Source: Chthonomonadaceae bacterium (GTDB lineage: Bacteria > Armatimonadota > Chthonomonadetes > Chthonomonadales > Chthonomonadaceae). From it: a stretch of DNA of 33,958 bases. This document shows, in pieces, positions 15,639-22,547 of this stretch; the first letter of the stretch is position 1; each line of letters begins with the position of its first letter. The translations under genes and the position numbers were made by a program. The notes beneath the pieces were generated by a model, which saw only the letters and a list, made by a program, of their open reading frames with translations, did not search any database and was not told the origin of the DNA. Where the stretch lies: assembly GCA_025054835.1 (NCBI GenBank), contig JANWZQ010000145.1, positions 1-33,958 of the forward strand, read 5' to 3'.

Positions 15639-16559
15639 ATGCCAGCACAGCACCTTCCCGACTACATCAGGCATCCTCCGGATGCGGCAGGCGTCTATGC
15701 CATCTGGCCCGGCTCCGGAGTACCGGACAGCTCTGCAACATGGACATGGCATGAACAGACGATGCGTGTCCCCCTTGCTGGAGGGGCTATACAGGCAACC
15801 ATGGTGCGCAACGTCGTCATCCCTACAGTGACCATGTTCCAGCCGGATCCCGGTACTGCAAATGGCACATCGCTCATCATTGCGCCGGGAGGGTCCTTCT
15901 TGTTTCTCATGATGGATCACGAGGGCTACGACGTGGCGCGCTGGGTGACCTCGCTCGGTGTGACCGCGTTCGTGCTTCGCTATCGGCTGGCGCACATGCC
16001 CGAAGACGATGATGACATGCTTGCATTCATGGGAACGCTGGGCAGTGTGCTGCCGATCCAGGACCGCTTCGAAGAGAGGCCTCCTGTGGGAAATGAAAAA
16101 GTGGAGGAGGCGCGTTGCTGGGGTGAGGAGGACGGCCATCAGGCGATCCGATTTGTGCGGGAACATGCGCTGGAATGGGGCCTTGACCCGCAGAAGATCG
16201 GAATTGCGGGTTTTTCAGCAGGAGGAGGCGTTGCTATCGCTGCGGCCATGGAATATGATGCACACAGCCGCCCCGATTTTGTTGCCGGGATCTACCCGGG
16301 ATACAGGACGGCGACGCTGGTGCCTCCGGACGCGCCCCCTCTCTTTCTGGCTACAGCAGACGATGATGTTCTTGTGGCGCCTCTGTCCACTGTCAGGCTC
16401 TACGAGGCATGGCGTAGAGCGCACAGGCCGGTAGAACTGCACGTCTTCTCAGGGGGGCAACACGGATTTGGTATGCGCAGGCAACATCTCCCCTCTGATG
16501 CGTGGACCGCTGTTTTCCAGCACTGGTTGGATGTTCAGGGTTATCTCACCACACGTTGA
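15639..16559 (+). CDS. Alpha/beta hydrolase (esterase/acetylxylan esterase-like)
   Basis: The product has 306 residues, and GGGGAG precedes ATG 15639. It has no signal peptide. An oxyanion-hole type segment IIAPGGSFLFL is at about 85-95, the nucleophile elbow GFSAGG contains Ser193, an acidic cluster ADDDVLV at 240-246 supplies the catalytic Asp, and GGQHGFG supplies His275. This order and length match the dienelactone-hydrolase/BD-FAE and acetylxylan-esterase group that removes acyl groups from sugars, but small-ester hydrolysis in general is possible. It follows the cupin gene by 31 bases. Together with the beta-helix protein elsewhere in the window it may belong to plant-polysaccharide use; that link is inference. 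Confidence 0.9.
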   Translation: MPAQHLPDYIRHPPDAAGVYAIWPGSGVPDSSATWTWHEQTMRVPLAGGAIQATMVRNVVIPTVTMFQPDPGTANGTSLIIAPGGSFLFLMMDHEGYDVARWVTSLGVTAFVLRYRLAHMPEDDDDMLAFMGTLGSVLPIQDRFEERPPVGNEKVEEARCWGEEDGHQAIRFVREHALEWGLDPQKIGIAGFSAGGGVAIAAAMEYDAHSRPDFVAGIYPGYRTATLVPPDAPPLFLATADDDVLVAPLSTVRLYEAWRRAHRPVELHVFSGGQHGFGMRRQHLPSDAWTAVFQHWLDVQGYLTTR

Positions 16560-16660
16560 GAACAGTGTGCAGCATGGCCCGTCAGAATCCATCCACGCCC
16601 CGGGAAGCCATGCTACAGCACACGGTCGCGCAGGGTAGGGCGGAAGCCGGTCGCGGGTGT

Positions 16661-18235
16661 TCAGAGCCGGTGCGCGACACCCGGCCCTATCTCGACGCCC
16701 GAAATCTCCACCGGACTGTCTTCTGAAGGGGCTCCATTGCTCTGCGGTGCGGCTGGTTCGGCGGGAGCTTCTGGTTCTGCCGGAGGCTCTAGGGGTGCGC
16801 GAACCAGCCGCACCTTTGTGATGCGTTTACCGTCCGTCGCCTCGACGATGAAGGTAACGTCACCCCAGACGACGCTCTCGCCTTCCTGTGCCTGATGCCC
16901 CAGCAGGCCAAACACGAACCCTCCGATGGTGTCCGCTTCTTCCTCCGGGATCTCCAGCCCCATGCGCTCGTTCACATCACCCAGAGGCATCTTGCCGTCC
17001 AGAATGGTGGTCGTTTCGTCGATCACCTGGACCATGGGCTCCTCAACGTCATACTCGTCCTGAATATCGCCGACGATTTCCTCTACCAGGTCCTCGATGG
17101 TTACCAGTCCGGAAGTAGTGCCGTACTCGTCGCGCACAACCGCCAGCTGTTGTTTGCTACGACGCAATTCTCCCAGCAGGTCATCGACCCGCTTGGTCTC
17201 CGGAATGAAGTAGGGGGCACGCATCACGTCCCGGATCGAGATCTCTTCGCGCTTCTCACTGGCGAGCAGGGGCAGCAGGTCTTTGGCATGCACGATCCCG
17301 ACGATGTTGTCCAGATCACCCTCGTAGATCAGAATCCGTGAATGTCCCGACTCGTGGATCGTCTGTACCAGCTCCGAGAGCGGTGCAGTCACTGGCAGAG
17401 CGGTCAGATCGATCCGGGGCGTCATCACCTTGCGTACCACAGTACCGGTGAATTCCAGCACCGAGTGGATCATCTCGGTCTCTTCTGCCTCCAGAACCCC
17501 CTGTTCCTCGCTGGCCTCTACCATCAGCTTCAGCTCTTCTTCATTCACCGCAGGGGTTGTAAAGCAGACAGTGCCTCCGAAGGGGCGGAGGATCAGGTTG
17601 GCCAGAAGTGACACCAGCCCTACTGCAGGAGCCAGCAATTGCTGGAGCAGGCGCAGAGGGCGTACCGTCGCCAGAGCGATCCGCTCGGAACGGGGTGCAA
17701 CCACGCTGCGGGGCATAATTTCGCCAACAATCAGGGCCAGTGTGGCGAGAGGTAGCAGTACCAGCACCAGCGCAATCGCGTAAGCGATCGCAGGCGACAG
17801 GGGTGCCCAGTCGCGCAGGCGGCTTGCCAGTGCGGGGGCTACGCCAATGGCTCCCAGTGCGGAGGAGGCTGCCACGCTCAGCATGGTTCCCACCTGCGTT
17901 GTGGCCATCAGACGCACCGGCTGCTCCAGCATACGTGCCACCAGCAGCGCACGCGGATTCCCTTCTTCCACTAGCTGGCGTAAGCGTGGCTTGCGCACCG
18001 TGATTAGGGCCAGCTCTGCCACACTCAGGAACGTGTGCAGCGCCAGGAGCGCAGCCATGAGCGCCAGAGCAACGTTCAGGGGCAGCATGGTGAGCGGGTA
18101 CATGTCTGTTGCGCCAGCAGGTAGATTGTCCGGGGCGGATCGGGCGATCCGGGGGGTGTAGACTGACAGAAGTAGCAGGGCGGTCAGCAACGTGACCGTT
18201 GCCGGGAAGACCGGTCTGTGCGATAACAGAGGCAT
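16661..18235 (-). CDS. CorC/HlyC-type membrane protein (CNNM, CBS pair, transporter-associated domain)
   Basis: The product has 524 residues from ATG 18235, which has AGAGGG immediately upstream; the open frame extends to 18382 but overlaps the next gene upstream. A leading hydrophobic segment (residues about 9-25) is followed by a CNNM/DUF21 membrane domain of about four helices (about 45-240). Next come two CBS domains (about 255-380), opened by VRKVMTPRIDLTALP, and a C-terminal CorC_HlyC domain with DGKMPLGDVNERMGL. The last 40 residues are a Pro/Ala/Glu-rich tail. Relatives export or exchange magnesium and cobalt, and adenosine nucleotides bind the CBS pair. Lying last in the pgpH-ybeY-dgkA cluster, it mirrors ybeX (corC) beside ybeY in E. 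coli. Confidence 0.92.
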   Translation of the reverse strand: MPLLSHRPVFPATVTLLTALLLLSVYTPRIARSAPDNLPAGATDMYPLTMLPLNVALALMAALLALHTFLSVAELALITVRKPRLRQLVEEGNPRALLVARMLEQPVRLMATTQVGTMLSVAASSALGAIGVAPALASRLRDWAPLSPAIAYAIALVLVLLPLATLALIVGEIMPRSVVAPRSERIALATVRPLRLLQQLLAPAVGLVSLLANLILRPFGGTVCFTTPAVNEEELKLMVEASEEQGVLEAEETEMIHSVLEFTGTVVRKVMTPRIDLTALPVTAPLSELVQTIHESGHSRILIYEGDLDNIVGIVHAKDLLPLLASEKREEISIRDVMRAPYFIPETKRVDDLLGELRRSKQQLAVVRDEYGTTSGLVTIEDLVEEIVGDIQDEYDVEEPMVQVIDETTTILDGKMPLGDVNERMGLEIPEEEADTIGGFVFGLLGHQAQEGESVVWGDVTFIVEATDGKRITKVRLVRAPLEPPAEPEAPAEPAAPQSNGAPSEDSPVEISGVEIGPGVAHRL

Positions 18236-18359
18236 ACTCCCTCTGGTTAAGCCATCACTGGAACGCGCATGGACTTTCCAGACGTGGCGCGGGCGTTGTG
18301 AAAAACCATCGGATGCCGAATACTTCCCGGGAGCGTGGCGCGCCACCGTGTGGGACGAA

Positions 18360-19211
18360 CTATTGCGTTGGTGAGGTTGCAAGACGTGAAACTCCCTCGA
18401 TGCGCACCGACGTGGAGGTTTTCCCCCCTGTTCCGGAGGGGAACTGCATGGGGCGGTGAACCTGCGGTCCCGGGTGGCGCCACAGCATACGAACTCGGGG
18501 CATCACCCAGTAGACCAGAGAAGTTAGCAGAATGGCCAGCACGGCGCCCAGGACAACTTCCTGCAGGCTATGTACCCCTGCCTCCACGCGGCTTTGCGCA
18601 ACGAGAATGGCAAGCAGGATCGCCAGAAAGGCGATCACCGGGTTCCTGGATGTAAAGAAGATCGTCATGGCCAGCAAGAATCCGATGGCGCTATGGCCAC
18701 TGATGATCCCGCCGTGCCATGGCGATCCGGTGTTGCTGAGCAGCTTCGAAATGATCACGATCAACGCCAGCGAGACGATCCCGACGACGACGACCTTGGT
18801 CACATCCGGGGGCAGGTTCTCTTCCATCCGGTTCTGGATTTCCATCAACTTCTTCTGACCGAAGAAGATCAGAATGCCGGCAATGATCGCGTTCATTGCT
18901 GCCAGCAGAACTGCCCCGGCTGCCACGTCTTTGGCCAGTTTGGCGATGGGGTTGTAATTCTCCGTGATCAGATCGACCACCGCTTCCACGGCCGTATTGA
19001 ACATCTCCGCTACAATCACCAGCGTTACGGCGAAGACCAGAACGAGCATATCCCGGTTGTCCAGGTTGAGTAACAACCCGGACAGCAACACGGCGACCAT
19101 GATGTAGAAGTGGTAGCGCATGTGGGCCTGTGTGCGAAAGCAATACAGAATGCCCTCCTGCGCGTGCTTGAAGCCAGAAATTCCCTTCCCGGGGCGTTGA
19201 CGTGCTGCCAC
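18360..19211 (-). CDS. Fused diacylglycerol/undecaprenol kinase and PAP2 phosphatase membrane protein
   Basis: From GTG 19211, with AGGG 9 bases upstream, the product has 283 residues; a GTG at 19271 is an alternative without a good ribosome site. The N-terminal half is the Gram-positive-type DgkA fold: GFKHAQEGILYCFRTQAHMRYH, then membrane helices and the signature EMFNTAVEAVVD. The C-terminal half, after a short charged linker, is a PAP2 phosphatase-like domain with HGGIISGHSAIGF and SRVEAGVHSLQEVVLGA. It keeps the two histidines, but the usual final Asp of the PAP2 triad is Glu. It probably phosphorylates and dephosphorylates undecaprenol or diacylglycerol in the cell membrane, recycling the lipid carrier. 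It follows ybeY by about 70 bases. Confidence 0.9.
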   Translation of the reverse strand: MAARQRPGKGISGFKHAQEGILYCFRTQAHMRYHFYIMVAVLLSGLLLNLDNRDMLVLVFAVTLVIVAEMFNTAVEAVVDLITENYNPIAKLAKDVAAGAVLLAAMNAIIAGILIFFGQKKLMEIQNRMEENLPPDVTKVVVVGIVSLALIVIISKLLSNTGSPWHGGIISGHSAIGFLLAMTIFFTSRNPVIAFLAILLAILVAQSRVEAGVHSLQEVVLGAVLAILLTSLVYWVMPRVRMLWRHPGPQVHRPMQFPSGTGGKTSTSVRIEGVSRLATSPTQ

Positions 19212-19283
19212 CGTGTTGTACCCTGACAGGCGGTTTCTTTTACTGTGGGTGCATGCGCTGTGCTGCGCCACGCCGCCCGCATG

Positions 19284-19733
19284 TTAACTCAGAAAAAAGC
19301 CCAGTATCTCCTGCTCACGCGCACGCATCTGCCGGGCACCCGCTTCCGTCTCGTCCTCATAGCCGAGCAGATGCAGAATGCCATGCACTGCCAGCAGGGC
19401 TAACTCCTGTTCCAGCGTGACGCCATGCCGTTCGGCCTGTCGTGCCGCGGTCTCCACAGAAATGACCACATCCCCCAGCAGTTCCGGGTGCCCGGGGAGT
19501 GCGGGCAGCACCATGTCTCCCTCCGGGGCGTTCTGTGCGAACGACAGTACATCAGTCGGGCTATCGTAGCCCCGGTAAGTGCAGTTCAGCTCCCGGATCC
19601 GGGCATCGTCCGTTAACAGAATGCTAACCTCGGCGCGGGGTTTCCCTGCCTCCTGCAGCAGGCGACGCGCTGCCTGACGCATCGGGGTTGTCCGTATCGG
19701 ACGTGACTGGGAGTTCTGAACGATCAGGGCCAT
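19284..19733 (-). CDS. ybeY: YbeY endoribonuclease / rRNA maturation factor
   Basis: The product has 149 residues from ATG 19733, with GAGG 6 bases upstream; ATG 19745 is a second option. The family core is present: LNCTYRGYDSPTDVLSFA, GDVVISVETA and the metal site HGILHLLGYEDE. In most YbeY proteins this site reads HGxLHLxGYDHE with three histidine zinc ligands; here the third position is Asp127, while His117 and His121 are kept. YbeY trims the 3' end of 16S rRNA and helps ribosome quality control. The first 110 bases overlap the 3' end of the pgpH-like gene in another frame. The neighbours pgpH and dgkA are the usual ones for this gene. Confidence 0.93.
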   Translation of the reverse strand: MALIVQNSQSRPIRTTPMRQAARRLLQEAGKPRAEVSILLTDDARIRELNCTYRGYDSPTDVLSFAQNAPEGDMVLPALPGHPELLGDVVISVETAARQAERHGVTLEQELALLAVHGILHLLGYEDETEAGARQMRAREQEILGFFLS

Positions 19734-22242
19734 GCAGTGCCTCATTCTCTGTAAACGGAACGAATGCCGCTACCTGTTCCTCGCGCAGATCCAGCCGGCT
19801 CAGCGACAGGGCCGGGAAGCCCTCTGGTTCGTCGAAAGGATACGCGGTCTCGCTCCGGGGTTGTGAACCCGGGCCGGTATCCGCAATGTGCTCCATGTCG
19901 GTATCTGGCTCGCTCACCACTCCGGTTTCTGCCATGCGGCGTTCCTCCTCCGGTGAGAGCGTCATGGCGCGCGCCGTACTGGCAGGTACCTTTTCCGGAC
20001 GCAGATCCGGGCGGACTACCTCCATCGGCATTCCTGTGGCCGTACGGGGTTCTCGTTGCGGATAATCGATGCGTCCGTGCATCATCGCGGTGAGGAAATG
20101 GAGGAACGCGTGAGAGATGTCCCGCACGTCACGGAACGTCAGTCCACACTCATCCAGCTGGCCATCCTCGATCTTGTCGCGCACAATCGAGTGGATCAGG
20201 GCCTCCAACCGTTCCGGGTCTGGCTTGTCCAGGCAGCGCGCAGCTGCCTCCACCGAGTCAGCCAGCATCACGATGGCGTTCTCGCGTGTCTGCGGTTTCG
20301 GGCCGGGGTAGCGGAATCGCTCCTCCAGCCCCGGTGGGATTTCCTCATTGCCCTCGTTGTCCGCCAGGGCCTGATGGTAGAAGTAGCGGATCAGGGTGGT
20401 CCCGTGGTGCTGTGCGATGATGTCACGGATCTCTACGGGCAGGCGATGTTCGCGAGCCATCTCAATACCGTCCCGCACATGCGCCGTGATAATCAGAGCC
20501 GACAGCGAGGGACTGAGGCGCAGGTGCACATTCTCGCGTCGCTGGTTCTCCACGAAAAAGTCGGGGCGTTTCATCTTGCCGATGTCGTGGTAGTAGCCGC
20601 CTACCCGGCAGAGCAGGGCGTCTGCCCCGATCGCCTGTGCTGCCGCCTCAGCCAGCGCGCCCACCATCATGCTGTGTGCGTAAGTCCCCGGTGCTACCGC
20701 GCACAGCTGCTTTAACAGAGGCCGATCGGTTGCCCCCAGTTCCAGCAGGGTCGCATGCGTCAGAATACCGAAGGGGCGTTCCAGCATCAGCACGCCAAAC
20801 CAGAACAGGAAGATGGCGAACACACCGGCGCACATGGCCCAGAGCGCACCCATCCAGATTTCCTGACGCGTCTGCCCCAGCAACATGCCCAGCAGGAGTG
20901 CCAGCGCAGTATTGGTTGCCGCCAGCGCAGCCGTGGTACCCAGCAGGTTGATGCGTGAGCGCACGCAGCCGACTGTGGTGATCCCCACTAGACTGCTCAT
21001 CAGCGTCATGACCGTGAACCGGATCTCATGGTTCATGATCAGGCCGGATTGCACCGCCAACAACGCTACAATCAGCACCGCCAGATGCCGGTCGATCAAC
21101 ACCGAGACCAGCATACCGGCCGCCGCCACGCTCATCATTCCCAGGTAGCCCAGTTGCCCGTTGGAGAAGGAGAGGCCGAGCATGGTCGCGCCGATTTTCA
21201 GGCCGAAGACACCCAGCAGGCTGATCACGGCCAGCAGCCACAGTCGGCGTGTATCTCTGTAGAGGGACGGCATGGAGCGGGAGATGTAGTACGCAACAAA
21301 CATCACCATGGCGGCAGCGAGCATACACACTGCCGCCCCTGTGGTCAGCTCCAGGCGCGGGTTCTGCAGGCCCAGTGCGGTGAATTTGTCGATATGCTCA
21401 CGCGTGACAAGCTCCCCTTCCGCGATGATGCGTTCTCCCGGAACGATCGACTCCAGGACCGGGGGCACATCGTTTGCCGCGCGCTGGCGTTCACGCTCGG
21501 TAGCCACCCGGTTCAGGATCCGGTTGGGGCGCAGGGCCTGATCCGCAATGATGCGAACGATCGCAGCGTCCTCCCCATGTGGCAGGGCGTTCAGCGCAGC
21601 TCCCGCAACCGACTGACGCGTCTGGTTCAGATCCTCGGCAGGGCGGCCGATATCTGCCTGATCCCGGATCTCGCGTTCCATCGCTTCCGTGATCAGACGC
21701 AATGTCACCTGACGCAGGGCATCGAGCGCAGGCTGGGGCATGGTGAGCAAACGTTGCAACTGATCCCGGGTGAAGCGGGCGCGCGTGTTGTCCTGCAGGT
21801 GCGTGATACGGGCCGTCAGGGCAGAATGGCGTGGAGAAGCGGGGAGAGATTTGCGCTCCGTCGCGATCTGATGGAAAATCTCGTCGACGGTGTTACGGGC
21901 CTGCCCGGCTGCTGTGAGGTCGACATCGTAGACAGGACGTGTGCCCTCCATAGCAGCCTTCTGCAATTGCGCCGTCTTAACAGAGTTCACATAGATCACG
22001 CTGCGTGTAGCCCGGATCTCGCGGGGGCTGCGTTCGCCTTCCCGAAGAGAGATCCGATCCGGTGTCAGGTGGATTGACATCAGTGCAGAGAGTGCGGCAA
22101 TCGTGAAGACCACCAGACCCGGTTTGGCCCAGTGAAGAGGGGCAGGCGTCACGGAACGCGGAATGCGAGGGCCGGGGAGGGGACCACGGGATTGCTCACG
22201 CCTTTTCGCAGGTCGCAGCAGCGTTTTCAGGAGTCTCATCAT
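19624..22242 (-). CDS. PgpH-like 7TM-HD domain phosphohydrolase (cyclic-di-AMP phosphodiesterase type)
   Basis: The product has 872 residues; two adjacent ATG codons (22242, 22239) open it and the ribosome site is weak. A first membrane helix (about 38-60) precedes an extracytoplasmic 7TMR-HDED region (about 70-300). A block of about seven helices (about 305-490) and a cytoplasmic HD domain follow. The HD pair is His552-Asp553 in GGYYHDIGKMKRPDFF, with further metal-site histidines in ITAHVRDG and IAQHHGT and an Asp in MLADSVEAA. In Listeria and Bacillus this architecture hydrolyses cyclic di-AMP. A long acidic tail of about 140 residues lacks recognisable domains, and its last part overlaps ybeY. 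A perfect consensus promoter lies at 22428-22456. Confidence 0.93.
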   Translation of the reverse strand: MMRLLKTLLRPAKRREQSRGPLPGPRIPRSVTPAPLHWAKPGLVVFTIAALSALMSIHLTPDRISLREGERSPREIRATRSVIYVNSVKTAQLQKAAMEGTRPVYDVDLTAAGQARNTVDEIFHQIATERKSLPASPRHSALTARITHLQDNTRARFTRDQLQRLLTMPQPALDALRQVTLRLITEAMEREIRDQADIGRPAEDLNQTRQSVAGAALNALPHGEDAAIVRIIADQALRPNRILNRVATERERQRAANDVPPVLESIVPGERIIAEGELVTREHIDKFTALGLQNPRLELTTGAAVCMLAAAMVMFVAYYISRSMPSLYRDTRRLWLLAVISLLGVFGLKIGATMLGLSFSNGQLGYLGMMSVAAAGMLVSVLIDRHLAVLIVALLAVQSGLIMNHEIRFTVMTLMSSLVGITTVGCVRSRINLLGTTAALAATNTALALLLGMLLGQTRQEIWMGALWAMCAGVFAIFLFWFGVLMLERPFGILTHATLLELGATDRPLLKQLCAVAPGTYAHSMMVGALAEAAAQAIGADALLCRVGGYYHDIGKMKRPDFFVENQRRENVHLRLSPSLSALIITAHVRDGIEMAREHRLPVEIRDIIAQHHGTTLIRYFYHQALADNEGNEEIPPGLEERFRYPGPKPQTRENAIVMLADSVEAAARCLDKPDPERLEALIHSIVRDKIEDGQLDECGLTFRDVRDISHAFLHFLTAMMHGRIDYPQREPRTATGMPMEVVRPDLRPEKVPASTARAMTLSPEEERRMAETGVVSEPDTDMEHIADTGPGSQPRSETAYPFDEPEGFPALSLSRLDLREEQVAAFVPFTENEALHGPDRSELPVTSDTDNPDASGSASPAAGGRETPRRG

Positions 22243-22427
22243 GGGCGTCGCGCCACGGGGCCGACACAGAACCAGCAGGCACGCTGTCCTTTCACACGCA
22301 CATTATCGGGGTGAGCGCGCCACAACTGCAGGAACCAGCAGGAAATTCTATATCAGAATGCACTTGCGCCGGAAGCATAGCATACTCCGAGGTCCGGAAC
22401 GACTTATCGCGTGCACCAATGCGTTAC

Positions 22428-22456
22428 ATTATAATAGACACGCGCCCTGCTGTCAA
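22428..22456 (-). promoter_or_regulatory. Perfect consensus sigma-70 promoter for the pgpH-ybeY-dgkA-corC run
   Basis: Reading the minus strand, TTGACA (22456-22451) and TATAAT (22433-22428) are separated by exactly 17 bases, a full match to the housekeeping consensus. Transcription would start near 22421. Confidence 0.85.
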
Positions 22457-22493
22457 GAACGCGCCGCATGGCCGGAACGGTTCGAGATCGGAG

Positions 22494-22502
22494 TGCTATA
22501 AT
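22494..22502 (+). promoter_or_regulatory. Extended -10 promoter for the HEAT-repeat gene
   Basis: TGCTATAAT matches the extended -10 consensus (TGnTATAAT) perfectly. No good -35 is seen 17 bases upstream, as is common for extended -10 promoters. It lies 45 bases before ATG 22548 and supports that start. Confidence 0.6.
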
Positions 22503-22547
22503 GTGGCATGGCGCAGGTACCTCCGGGGCTCAGGGCATGAACGAGAG

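Larger units (their letters stand above)
22243..22547. other. Divergent intergenic region between pgpH-like and HEAT-repeat genes
   Basis: This 305-base stretch holds two good promoters, described separately: one for the minus-strand pgpH operon and one for the plus-strand HEAT gene. The pgpH leader would be about 180 bases long. No recognisable riboswitch or RNA gene was seen in the leader. Confidence 0.6.

Noticed and set aside
16654-16683. Inverted repeat CGGGTGT / ACACCCG between convergent genes
   Set aside because: The stem is 7 bp with a 16-base loop, has no T-run, and its right arm lies in the coding end of the CorC-type gene.
22311-22547. 79-residue N-terminal extension of the HEAT-repeat protein
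   Set aside because: It would have to be translated across the two promoters and has no helical repeat character; ATG 22548 fits the promoter position better.
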